Position numbers and translations under genes: made by a program
The notes under the pieces: model-generated
Database searches by the model: none
What the model was told of the DNA's origin: nothing
What the model saw: only the letters and a program-made list of their open reading frames with translations
Source of the DNA: DASYGT01 sp035999365
GTDB lineage: Bacteria; Actinomycetota; Actinomycetes; Mycobacteriales; Jatrophihabitantaceae
Assembly: GCA_035999365.1 (NCBI GenBank)
Contig: DASYGT010000021.1
Location: 1 to 42,933, forward strand
Reading direction: 5' to 3'
Length of the DNA stretch: 42,933 nucleotides
Shown here: positions 1 through 7,787 of the stretch, piece after piece
How positions within the stretch are numbered: position 1 is the stretch's first letter
Layout of the letters: each line of letters begins with the position of its first letter

Positions 1-2
1 TA

Positions 3-350
3 CTCAGCGGTCTGTGGATGAGCCTCGCCTACGTCGTGTTCGGCATCATCGCGTGCATCACCATCATCGGTATCCCCTTCGGGATCGCCTCGTTCCGCAT
101 CGCCAACTACGTGCTGTGGCCGTTCGGACGCACCGTGGTGCGCCGCCCGGATGCCGGCGGGTGGTCGGCGGTCGGGAACGTCGTCTGGGTGTTGGTCGCC
201 GGCCTGTGGCTGGCCATCGGCCACATCGGCTCCGGGATCCTGCTGTGCATCACGATCATCGGCATTCCCTTCGGAATCGCGAACTTCAAGATGATTCCGG
301 TCTCGCTGCTGCCGCTCGGACGCGAGATCGTCCCCCTCGAGCCGGCCTGA
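3..350 (+). CDS. YccF domain-containing membrane protein, 5' end cut by window edge
   Basis: Small inner-membrane protein of the YccF family, whose function is unknown. The frame is open to the window edge and reads L-S-G-L-W before the first ATG at position 18, which fits the interior of a YccF repeat, so the true start is probably outside the window. Two copies of the family signature are visible, C-I-T-I-I-G-I-P-F-G-I-A at about residues 13-24 and 78-89 (from the ATG), each followed by a hydrophobic or small-residue stretch; the first is followed by R-I-A-N-Y-V-L-W-P-F-G-R. This is the duplicated layout usual for the family. It ends 162 bases before the next gene and shows no functional link to it. 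Confidence 0.85.
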   Translation, partial: LSGLWMSLAYVVFGIIACITIIGIPFGIASFRIANYVLWPFGRTVVRRPDAGGWSAVGNVVWVLVAGLWLAIGHIGSGILLCITIIGIPFGIANFKMIPVSLLPLGREIVPLEPA

Positions 351-369
351 CGGACACTTGTGGGTCCTC

Positions 370-381
370 GTACGGATGCAC
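370..381 (+). promoter_or_regulatory. Candidate operator GTACGGATGCAC upstream of the aldehyde dehydrogenase operon
   Basis: The twelve bases GTACGGATGCAC sit about 130 bases before the start of the aldehyde dehydrogenase gene. With flanks they form an imperfect inverted repeat, TCGTAC-GGAT-GCACGA. Eleven of the 12 bases, including the GGAT spacer, recur in inverted orientation between pucR and the acyl-CoA dehydrogenase gene at 6505-6516. A shared regulator, perhaps the PucR protein encoded here, is an inference. Confidence 0.45.
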
Positions 382-512
382 GAGAGCGTGCCGGTTCGTC
401 AGACTTACGTCGCATACAGCGCGCAACCATCGCGCCCCTAGCCTCAGCGCAACCTTCGAGCGTCGGCCGGCCGATTCGGCAGCCCGTAGCGCACCGGACC
501 TGGGGAGAAGCG

Positions 513-1988
513 ATGGATTTCGAGCACGCCTTCGGTGGCGTCCTGATCGACGGCAAGTGGCTCAGTGGCGCCGGCGGCACGTTCGACGTGCGCTCGCCGG
601 GCACGGGAAAGATCGTCCACTCGGTCAACAAGTGCGACGTCCACGATGTCGATGCCGCGGTGCGGGCCGCACGCTCGGCCCAAACCCTCTGGGCCGGTCT
701 GTCCGTGATCGAGCGAGTCGAAATCCTGCGGCGCATGGCCCAACTGGTGCATGCCAATGGCGAAGAAATCGCCCGCGTCGTCACAACCGAGACCGGCAAG
801 ACGATCCGTGAGACCCGCGAGGAGCTGTACGAGTACTCCGCCCCTGCCTACAGCCGGGCCGCGGAGCAGATCCTGCGCTACACGGGCAAGACGTACCCCT
901 CGACCCAGGAGAGGTCGAACAACAAGCGTTTGGTCCTGACGCACCGCCCGATCGGCGTCGTGGCCGTCATTGCGCCGTACAACTTCCCCACCGACATCTC
1001 CTCCATCGCGATCGCTCACGCTCTCGCAGCCGGTAACGCCGTGGTGTGGAAGCCGTCGGAGTACGCGCCGCGTGCCTGCGCGATGGTCGCAGCACTCGCC
1101 GAGGAGGCAGGCATCCCGCCGGGCGTTCTCAACGTGGTTCAGGGATTCGGGGACATCGGCGCCGCTCTGGTCGAGCACGACGACGTCGACGGGATCTTCT
1201 TCACGGGCTCCACCGCCACCGGCAAGGTGATCGCCTCGAAGGCGGGCCTGAAGAAGATGCTGCTCGAACTCGGCGGTGACGGCCCGCAGATCGTCCTCGC
1301 CGACGCGGACATCGACGCCGCCGTCGCCGGCGCGGTCACCGGCTCCTTCTACCTCGCCGGTCAGGTATGCACGTCCGCCGAGCGGATCCTCGTGCACGAG
1401 GACGTCTACGACGAGTTCCTGGACAAGTTCAAGGCAGCCATCACCGAGCTCAAGGTCGGCGACCCGCACGACCCCGAGACCGACATGGGGCCGCTGTGCA
1501 ACGAGGCCACGCTCGAGCGCGTGAGGTCCCACGTGGCGCAGGCGCAGGAGCTCGGCGCCGAGATCTGGCAGCACGGCGCCGAGGACGGCAACTTCTACCC
1601 GCCGACCGTGCTGACGAACGTGCCGCTCGAGGCCGAGGTGATGACGCACGAGACCTTCGGGCCGGTCATCCCGGTCGTGCGCATCTCGTGCGCCGATGAG
1701 GCGATCGAGATCGCCAACAGTTCAGGCATGGGACTCGTCGCCTCGCTGTGGACGCGCGACCTGGCCACCGCGTGGCGCGTCGGCGAAGCCCTCCCCCACG
1801 GCGCGGTCAACATCAACGAAACCTCGAACTACTGGGACCAACTGGCCCCGTTCGGTGGTGCCGGAAGGAGCGGCGTCGGGCGCGAACTCGGCGACTGCTT
1901 CTTCGAGGCGTTCATGGAGCCGAAGTTGCTGCTGTTCGAACTCGGTGACCGCCAGCGGGTCAGCCGCGAGTCCGTCGGCGGCTGGTAG
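513..1988 (+). CDS. NAD(P)-dependent aldehyde dehydrogenase
   Basis: Soluble aldehyde dehydrogenase of 491 residues that should oxidise an aldehyde to a carboxylate with NAD(P)+. The fold is complete: the N-P-S-x-like start of the Rossmann region with A-P-Y-N-F-P (Asn157), the F-F-T-G-S nucleotide loop (about 229-233), the general base Glu252 in L-E-L-G-G-D, and the catalytic Cys286 in G-Q-V-C-T-S-A-E-R-I. The frame is open further upstream, but ATG 513 is preceded by GGGGAGAAG and gives the usual family length. It leads an apparent three-gene plus-strand operon with a permease and an FAD oxidoreductase, so the likely substrate is the aldehyde made by that oxidoreductase. The exact aldehyde cannot be read from sequence. 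Confidence 0.9.
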   Translation: MDFEHAFGGVLIDGKWLSGAGGTFDVRSPGTGKIVHSVNKCDVHDVDAAVRAARSAQTLWAGLSVIERVEILRRMAQLVHANGEEIARVVTTETGKTIRETREELYEYSAPAYSRAAEQILRYTGKTYPSTQERSNNKRLVLTHRPIGVVAVIAPYNFPTDISSIAIAHALAAGNAVVWKPSEYAPRACAMVAALAEEAGIPPGVLNVVQGFGDIGAALVEHDDVDGIFFTGSTATGKVIASKAGLKKMLLELGGDGPQIVLADADIDAAVAGAVTGSFYLAGQVCTSAERILVHEDVYDEFLDKFKAAITELKVGDPHDPETDMGPLCNEATLERVRSHVAQAQELGAEIWQHGAEDGNFYPPTVLTNVPLEAEVMTHETFGPVIPVVRISCADEAIEIANSSGMGLVASLWTRDLATAWRVGEALPHGAVNINETSNYWDQLAPFGGAGRSGVGRELGDCFFEAFMEPKLLLFELGDRQRVSRESVGGW

Positions 1989-2046
1989 CGACCCGGACCT
2001 GCCGCGAATCAGACCCCTTTCTCACGTCAGCCCACGGAGGCGACCC

Positions 2047-3522
2047 ATGACCACTGCACCTGCGTCCACGGCGGTACCCGCCGCCGGAGACGGCCGCACA
2101 CGCAGCCGGATCGAGACGCGCTCGATCGACTACGTCCCCTCGCACGAGCGATCAGGACGACTCACCGATCAGGCGACCATCTGGTTCGGCGGAAGCGCAC
2201 ACATCCTGAGCCTTGCCACCGGCGCCATCGGGATCACGCTCGGTCTGAACCTGATCTGGACGCTGATCGCGCTGATCGTCGGCACCGTGGTCGGCACGGT
2301 GCCGGTCGCGGCGCACGCCACCCAGGGCCCGCACCTGGGCCTGCCGCAGATGGTGCAGTCGCGTCCGCAGTTCGGCCGTTACGGCGCCCTGTTCATCTGG
2401 GCCATGGCGATCGTCGTGTACTGGGGCTACGTGATCCTCGGTGACAACCTGCTCGGCGCCACCGCGAACCAGCTCGGCTGGGGCGGCGCCGGCGTCTGGA
2501 CCGTGCTCGTGGGTGTTGCGGCCATCGTCCTGGCGATCTTCGGCTACCACTGGCTGCACATCGCGCAGCGCTGGGTGACCCTCGCGTTGGTCGTCGTCCT
2601 GGCTGTCTATGTCATCGGTCTGATCGTCGAGGGCCGTATCCCGGCGTCGACGATGTCGCTCGGGTCGACGTTCTCGCTCGCGCCGTTCATGGTCGTCGTC
2701 TCGGCAGCGGCCGCCTATCAGCTGTCCTGGGCGTTCTTCGTGTCCGACTACTCGCGCTACATGCCGGCCGACACGAACAAGCGCGCGATCATGGGCTACA
2801 CCGCCACCGGGCTCTTCTTCGGCGTGCTGGCCTTCGAGGTGGTGGGCGCAATCTGCGCCGCCCTGCTACCCAAGGACTCGATCACGGCCGGGCTTGCAGC
2901 GACCGGCGACTACATCTTCAGCGGCTTCGGCGATGTCGTGCTCGTCGTCGGCGCGCTCGGCCTGCTCGGACTGATGGCGATGTGCATCTACGGCGGATCG
3001 CTCACGCTGATCACCGCGCTCGACAGCCTGCGGCCGGTCCGCCCGACTCGTGCGATCCGCGTGGTGACGATCTTGATCGTCGGTGTGTCCGGCGCAATTG
3101 CTGCCGTGTATCTTCCCGCCACCTTCTTGAACACCAGCTTCGCCACGGTGCTCGCCGTGCTCGCCTATCTGATGGCGCCGTGGACCGCGGTGAACCTCGT
3201 CGACTTCTTCGTCGTGCGCCGCGGCCAGTACTCCATTCGCGAGATCTTCAACGCTCGCGGCATCTATGGCCTGTGGAACTGGCGGGGCATCACCGCCTAC
3301 CTGCTCGGCTTCCTGTCGATGACACCCTTCATGAATCTGAGCTTCTACGAGGGCCCGGTCGCCAAGGCGTTCAACGGCGTCGACATCGCCTTCTTCATCG
3401 GCATTCCGGTCGGCGCGATCTCCTACGCGCTGCTGTGTCGTGGCATGGACCTCGCCCGGGAGCGTTCGGTGATCGCGACCGCCGACCTGGGCCTCGACCA
3501 GGTCGCCGAACCGATCGCCTGA
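2047..3522 (+). CDS. NCS1-family nucleobase/allantoin-type permease
   Basis: Integral membrane transporter of 491 residues in the NCS1 (cytosine/purine, uracil, thiamine, allantoin) family, normally a cation symporter. The N-terminal tail leads into W-F-G-G-S-A-H and the first of roughly 12 hydrophobic segments. Other family features are the P-Q-M-V-Q-S-R-x-Q-F-G motif at about residues 98-108 and the V-S-D-Y-S-R-Y-M motif near 232-239. ATG 2047 follows GGAGG at 2036-2040 and is favoured over upstream in-frame starts, which run inside the preceding gene. It lies 58 bases after the aldehyde dehydrogenase gene and 23 before the oxidoreductase gene, so it probably imports the compound that the operon degrades, likely a nitrogen-containing small molecule. 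Confidence 0.88.
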   Translation: MTTAPASTAVPAAGDGRTRSRIETRSIDYVPSHERSGRLTDQATIWFGGSAHILSLATGAIGITLGLNLIWTLIALIVGTVVGTVPVAAHATQGPHLGLPQMVQSRPQFGRYGALFIWAMAIVVYWGYVILGDNLLGATANQLGWGGAGVWTVLVGVAAIVLAIFGYHWLHIAQRWVTLALVVVLAVYVIGLIVEGRIPASTMSLGSTFSLAPFMVVVSAAAAYQLSWAFFVSDYSRYMPADTNKRAIMGYTATGLFFGVLAFEVVGAICAALLPKDSITAGLAATGDYIFSGFGDVVLVVGALGLLGLMAMCIYGGSLTLITALDSLRPVRPTRAIRVVTILIVGVSGAIAAVYLPATFLNTSFATVLAVLAYLMAPWTAVNLVDFFVVRRGQYSIREIFNARGIYGLWNWRGITAYLLGFLSMTPFMNLSFYEGPVAKAFNGVDIAFFIGIPVGAISYALLCRGMDLARERSVIATADLGLDQVAEPIA

Positions 3523-3545
3523 CCAATCAGCAACGGAGCACCTCA

Positions 3546-4958
3546 ATGCAGAACACGGTCGATCCACGGCCGCTCGCCGTCGTGCGCAGCTCGCTGTGGA
3601 TGGAACAAGCCCTGAGCGACGAGCTCGCCGGCCCCTCGGACACACTGACCGGCAGGACCACGACCGACATCTGCATCGTCGGCGGCGGCTACACCGGCCT
3701 CTGGACCGCCCTCGCGATCAAGGACCGCGACCCGTCCGTCCAGATCACACTGCTCGAGGCGAGCGTGTGCGGCGCCGGCGCGAGCGGCGCCAACGGCGGC
3801 TTCGCGATGACGTGGTGGCCCAAGTGGAGCACCCTCAAGAAGCTCGTCGGATCCGACGCCGCCGCGGTCGCCAGGGCCTCGGAGACCGCGGTTGCGGAGA
3901 TCGGCGACTTCGTCGCGGCGAACGGAGTCGCGGCGGACTTCACCGCAGCGGGTTGGCTGTGGGCGGCCACGAACTCGGCACAGCTGGGCTCGTGGCAGGA
4001 GACGATCGACGGCTGGGCCGAGTCCGGGGAATCGCCTTACAGCCCCGTCGATTCGGCGACGGCTGCGGCCATGACCGGCAGTCCTACCCATCTCGGCGGC
4101 GTATTCGAGAGCGGGGTCGCGACCTTGCACCCGGGTCGGCTCGTTCGGGCACTTCGCCGGATCGCCATCGACCGCGGCGTCCGGATTCACGAGAACACGC
4201 CGATGACCTCGATGTACCGGCAGGGCGCCCGAACCGTCGTCCAGACCCCTCAAGGCACGGTGGCCGCGTCGCAGATCGTTCTCGCCACGAACGCCGCGCT
4301 GGTGGCCTACCGGGAGATCCGGCGACACCTGGTCCTGCTCGGAAGCGACGTCGTCGCAACCGCGCCGTGCGCCGACCAGATCAGCGATTGGGACCCGGGG
4401 CTTGCGGTCTCCGACTCGCGTCGGCTGGTGCACTACTACCGAACGACCAAGGACGACCGGGTCGTCTTCGGCAAGGGCGGCGGACGCGTCGGCTTCGGCA
4501 AGCGTCTCGATCCCCGGTTCTGGGGGCCCTCGGAGCGCGCCGAGGAGGTGACCGGCCAACTGCACCGGACATTCCCTCGGCTGCGCCCGGTACCGATCAC
4601 GCACTCCTGGTCCGGCGCGGTGGACTACTCGATCGACTCGATGCCGTTCTTCGGCTCGCTGTCCGGCATGCCCAACGTCCACTTCGTGGCCGGGTTCTCC
4701 GGCGATGGAGTCGGCCCGTCCCGGCTGGCCGGCCATGTCCTGGCGTCGCGCGCGCTGGGCGTGGACGACGAGTGGAGCAACTTCCCGCTGGTCCGTGAGC
4801 CGCGTGGTGCGCTGCCGCCGGAACCGGCCCGGTTCCTCGGCGGGCAGATCGTGCGGCGGGCGATCAGCCGCAAGGAAGCGTTCGAGGACGCCGAGCGGCG
4901 ACCCGGACGCACGCTGGTGACGGTGGCCGGCCTGGACCCCACCAGCTTCGTCGGATAG
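3546..4958 (+). CDS. FAD-dependent oxidoreductase (DAO family, amine-oxidase-like)
   Basis: Soluble flavoprotein of 470 residues in the D-amino-acid-oxidase (DAO) superfamily, close in layout to gamma-glutamylputrescine oxidase/OrdL-type enzymes. It has an N-terminal extension and then the dinucleotide-binding motif I-V-G-G-G-Y-T-G-L at residues 44-52, ending in the ribose-binding Glu71 (L-L-E-A-S). This is followed by G-A-G-A-S-G-A-N-G-G-F at about 76-86, typical of the covalent or tight-FAD amine oxidases. The C-terminal F-S-G-D-G-V-G-P-S/T-like segment closes the FAD domain. Oxidation of an amine would yield an aldehyde plus ammonia or amine and H2O2, which matches the aldehyde dehydrogenase gene upstream. 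It is the last gene of the operon and faces pucR across a short hairpin. Confidence 0.87.
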   Translation: MQNTVDPRPLAVVRSSLWMEQALSDELAGPSDTLTGRTTTDICIVGGGYTGLWTALAIKDRDPSVQITLLEASVCGAGASGANGGFAMTWWPKWSTLKKLVGSDAAAVARASETAVAEIGDFVAANGVAADFTAAGWLWAATNSAQLGSWQETIDGWAESGESPYSPVDSATAAAMTGSPTHLGGVFESGVATLHPGRLVRALRRIAIDRGVRIHENTPMTSMYRQGARTVVQTPQGTVAASQIVLATNAALVAYREIRRHLVLLGSDVVATAPCADQISDWDPGLAVSDSRRLVHYYRTTKDDRVVFGKGGGRVGFGKRLDPRFWGPSERAEEVTGQLHRTFPRLRPVPITHSWSGAVDYSIDSMPFFGSLSGMPNVHFVAGFSGDGVGPSRLAGHVLASRALGVDDEWSNFPLVREPRGALPPEPARFLGGQIVRRAISRKEAFEDAERRPGRTLVTVAGLDPTSFVG

Positions 4959-4976
4959 CCCGGCAACTAGCCGGGC
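4958..4976. terminator. Bidirectional GC-rich hairpin between convergent genes
   Basis: GCCCGGC, a five-base loop AACTA and GCCGGGC form a perfect 7-bp stem. It overlaps the ends of both convergent genes (FAD oxidoreductase and pucR). There is no clear T-run, as is common in actinobacteria, so termination is inferred from structure and position. Confidence 0.6.
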
Positions 4977-6478
4977 GTCGCTTCCCGGGCGAGGAGCTTG
5001 TGCGTGCGCAACGCCAGGTGCAGTTCGGTGAGGTCGTCGAGGTCGTCCAACTGGCGGCCGGTGAGCTCTTCGACGCGCTTCATCCGATAAATCAGCGTCT
5101 GGCGGTGGATCGACAGTTTCTGACTCGCCGCTTGCCAGGACCGTTTCTCGTCGAAGAACGTCTCCAAGGACGCCAGCAGGTTGGTGTCGTGCTCGCGGTC
5201 GTAGTCGATGAGGACGCCGAGCACCCGGGAGACGACGGCGTTGGCCTCGGTCACGGTGCCAGGCAGGAACATCGGGCGGTTACGGCCGTACCACGCGGTC
5301 TTCGTCGTCTCGTCGCCGAGTGCTGCCTGGCTCGCCCACGACGCCTCGCGGACGGCATCCGCCACACCGCTGAGGCGCTGCGTGGCATCGGAGATTCCGA
5401 CTCGGCCCCGCTCGCCGGCGGCGCCTTCCAGGATCGGCACCACCTGCTGCTTCTTCGACACCGGGAACAGCACCACGGTCCGCTGCCGCAGATCACACAC
5501 CAGCGTCGGCACACCGGCACGCAGCAGCCGCTGTTGCAGCCGGAGCAGGTCCACTTTCTCGGAGGCGTCGATCGCGGCGGTGTACCAGGGACCCCGCTTC
5601 ACGCCCAACGCACCGATGTGGACGCGGGCCGACTCGAGGTCGAGCGACCCGCTGATCAGCTGGGTGAACAGCCGTGTCGACTCGTGCAGGTGTGCCGAGG
5701 CTTCGGCCAACCGCTTCTCCGCCTGCACCGAGGCGACCGTCGATACGTGTTGCAACACGACGAGGTCGAACGCGTCGCTCGTCACCTCTGCCAGCAGCGC
5801 GTACCGCTTGCCGTCGCCGATCGGGAGCAGCAGGTACTCCGCCGAGTCGTGCTTCGCGCGGGTGACGGCGGGTAGCGGCCGGCGCGTCGGGAACTGGGCG
5901 ATGATCTCTGGCTCGATCTCGCGAGCTCCCGCGCCGACCGGAACGAGAACGTCCCACTGATCGATGCTGACGATCCGCAGTCGGGCGTCGACCTCGGTGC
6001 CCAACCGGTCCAGAACGGCGTCCTCGGACAGTCCCTGCATCGACGACTGGCGGTAGAGCTCGTAGACCCGAAGGATCTTGGTGAGCTGCGAGTGCCGGCT
6101 GCTCGACTCGGCGACCGCGCGGGCAACCAGAACGAATGGCACCTCGTACGCCGTCTCCAGGACGGGAAAACCCAGGCGTTCGGCTTCAGCCGCAGCCTCG
6201 GCGGTCAGGTCGGCCGCCATCTTCTCCGCCAGCGCCAGACCCGAGATGCCATTGGCGTCGAGCGCCCGGATATAGGCGACCTGTCCTACGGGGTCGGCGG
6301 GAAAGTTCTGGCCCGTTGTCATGAGCAACTCGCCGTTGCCCATCCACTCCCACGGGTCGGGCAGCTCGATCGAGTGCGCCCAGGCGAGCTCGCGCTCGAC
6401 GCCGTCGGCGCCGGCGAGCACCCGAGTGCGCAGCGTCGGGTTCGCGACGAGGTCGCGGACGGTCAGCGGCACGGGCAT
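4967..6478 (-). CDS. PucR-family transcriptional regulator
   Basis: DNA-binding regulator of 503 residues. The N-terminal PucR ligand-sensing domain (purine catabolism regulator-like) starts at L-T-V-R-D-L-V and has the typical W-A-H-S-I-E-L-P-D-P-W-E-W motif and G-E-L-L-M-T-T-G. A middle GGDEF-like region is weakly conserved. The C-terminal PucR helix-turn-helix is S-W-Q-A-A-S-Q-K-L-S-I-H-R-Q-T-L-I-Y-R-M followed by V-E-E-L-T-G. I chose ATG at 6478 because it matches the family N-terminus, although the purine-rich GAAGG directly abuts it; a GTG at 6544 is an in-frame alternative. It is divergent from the acyl-CoA dehydrogenase operon and convergent with the permease operon, so it probably controls both in response to the substrate or an intermediate. 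Confidence 0.9.
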   Translation of the reverse strand: MPVPLTVRDLVANPTLRTRVLAGADGVERELAWAHSIELPDPWEWMGNGELLMTTGQNFPADPVGQVAYIRALDANGISGLALAEKMAADLTAEAAAEAERLGFPVLETAYEVPFVLVARAVAESSSRHSQLTKILRVYELYRQSSMQGLSEDAVLDRLGTEVDARLRIVSIDQWDVLVPVGAGAREIEPEIIAQFPTRRPLPAVTRAKHDSAEYLLLPIGDGKRYALLAEVTSDAFDLVVLQHVSTVASVQAEKRLAEASAHLHESTRLFTQLISGSLDLESARVHIGALGVKRGPWYTAAIDASEKVDLLRLQQRLLRAGVPTLVCDLRQRTVVLFPVSKKQQVVPILEGAAGERGRVGISDATQRLSGVADAVREASWASQAALGDETTKTAWYGRNRPMFLPGTVTEANAVVSRVLGVLIDYDREHDTNLLASLETFFDEKRSWQAASQKLSIHRQTLIYRMKRVEELTGRQLDDLDDLTELHLALRTHKLLAREATPG

Positions 6479-6503
6479 CCTTCGGACGGCAGGTAGGCGC
6501 CTT

Positions 6504-6517
6504 TGTACATCCGTACA
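6504..6517. promoter_or_regulatory. Perfect inverted repeat TGTAC-N4-GTACA in the pucR/acd divergent promoter
   Basis: TGTAC-ATCC-GTACA reads TGTACGGATGTACA on the minus strand. It lies in the 130-base space between pucR (minus) and the acyl-CoA dehydrogenase gene (plus), just upstream of the preferred pucR start. Its core GTACGGATGTAC differs from the element at 370-381 by one base. Candidate operator. Confidence 0.55.
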
Positions 6518-6608
6518 GACGGGGCCTGCAAGTCTGCTCAGCACGCACGTGGTTTCGATCGCCCGTCAGCGGCCAAGATGATGCAGCACCGCAGCGGAAG
6601 GGGACGCC

Positions 6609-7787
6609 ATGCCCGTGCGCGAGCTGACAGCGCTCATCGACATCGACGCGCTGTTGTCCGAGGACGAGCGACTCATTCAGAAGACCGTGCGCGCCTTCGT
6701 GGCCGACCGCGTCAGGCCGCACATCGCCGACTGGTTCGAAGCCGGCACGTCGCCCCGCGAACTCGCGCCCGAACTGGGCAGCCTCGGGCTGCTGGGCATG
6801 CACCTGGACGGCTACGGCTGCGCGGGCACCAACGCGGTCAGCTACGGCCTGGCCTGCCTGGAACTGGAGGCCGGCGACAGCGGATTGCGCAGCTTCGTCT
6901 CGGTGCAGGGTTCACTGTCGATGTTCTCCATCTGGAAGTACGGCTCCGAGGACCAGAAGCAGCAGTGGCTGCCCCGGTTGGCCCGCGGCGAGGCGATCGG
7001 CTGCTTCGGGCTGACCGAACCGGACTTCGGTTCCGACCCGGCGGCCATGCGTACCCGAGCCGTCCGGGACGGCACCGACTGGATCCTGAACGGCACCAAG
7101 ATGTGGATCACCGACGGCAGCGCGGCAGACGTGGCGACGGTGTGGGCCCGTACCGACGACGGCATCCGCGGCTTCCTCGTCCCGCGTGGCACGTCCGGCT
7201 TCTCGGCCACCGACGTGCACCACAAACTTTCGCTGCGCGCCTCGACCACGTCGGCGCTCTCCCTTGACGACGTCCGGCTGCCCGCCGGCGCGATGCTGCC
7301 TCACGCGAAGGGGCTCTCGGGGCCGCTCGGTTGCTTGAACGAGGCGCGCTTCGGCATCGTGTTCGGGGCCATGGGCGCCGCCCGGGACTGCCTCGAGACA
7401 GCGATCGAGTACGCGGGCAGCCGCGTGCAGTTCGACCGTCCCATCGCCGCCTACCAGCTCACGCAGGCCAAGCTTGCCGACTGCGCGGTCGAGTACTACA
7501 AGGGTCTGCTGCTCGCGCTGCACCTGGGCCGTCGCAAGGACGCCGGGGCGCTTCGCTCGGAGCAGGTCAGTGTCGGCAAGCTCAACAATGTGCGCGAGGC
7601 CATCGAGATCGCCCGCACCTGCCGCACCATCCTCGGCGGCTCGGGCATCACCACCGAGTACCCGATCCTGCGGCATGCGACCAACCTCGAATCGGTGCTC
7701 ACGTACGAGGGCACCAGCGAGGTGCATCAGCTGGCCATCGGGCAGGCGCTGACCGGCATCTCGGCATACCGGGCGGTGAACCCATGA
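6609..7787 (+). CDS. Acyl-CoA dehydrogenase, glutaryl-CoA dehydrogenase-like
   Basis: FAD enzyme of 392 residues that removes hydrogen from the alpha and beta carbons of an acyl-CoA and passes electrons to ETF. The three acyl-CoA dehydrogenase domains are present. The central part has C-F-G-L-T-E-P-D-F-G-S-D-P at about 137-149 and W-I-T-D-G at 168-172. The C-terminal part has Y-E-G-T-S-E with Glu367 as the catalytic base, the position used in glutaryl-CoA dehydrogenases (T-Y-E-G-T). The S-V-Q-G-S-L-S-M-F-S-I segment also resembles that subfamily, whose members also decarboxylate glutaryl-CoA to crotonyl-CoA. ATG 6609 follows GGAAGGGG. Its stop overlaps the next start as ATGA. Glutaryl-CoA specificity is probable but not proven. 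Confidence 0.88.
   Translation: MPVRELTALIDIDALLSEDERLIQKTVRAFVADRVRPHIADWFEAGTSPRELAPELGSLGLLGMHLDGYGCAGTNAVSYGLACLELEAGDSGLRSFVSVQGSLSMFSIWKYGSEDQKQQWLPRLARGEAIGCFGLTEPDFGSDPAAMRTRAVRDGTDWILNGTKMWITDGSAADVATVWARTDDGIRGFLVPRGTSGFSATDVHHKLSLRASTTSALSLDDVRLPAGAMLPHAKGLSGPLGCLNEARFGIVFGAMGAARDCLETAIEYAGSRVQFDRPIAAYQLTQAKLADCAVEYYKGLLLALHLGRRKDAGALRSEQVSVGKLNNVREAIEIARTCRTILGGSGITTEYPILRHATNLESVLTYEGTSEVHQLAIGQALTGISAYRAVNP

Noticed and set aside
463..474. Perfect palindrome TCGGCCGGCCGA before the first aldehyde dehydrogenase gene
   Set aside because: Pure G/C-rich palindromes are frequent by chance here, and there is no second copy at the other catabolic promoter.
444..1649. Long minus-strand frame opposite the aldehyde dehydrogenase gene
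   Set aside because: Arg/Gly/His-rich composition without domains; a shadow of a GC-rich gene. The same applies to 15603-17261 (+), 17449-18897 (+), 20648-22486 (+) and 23574-25553 (-).
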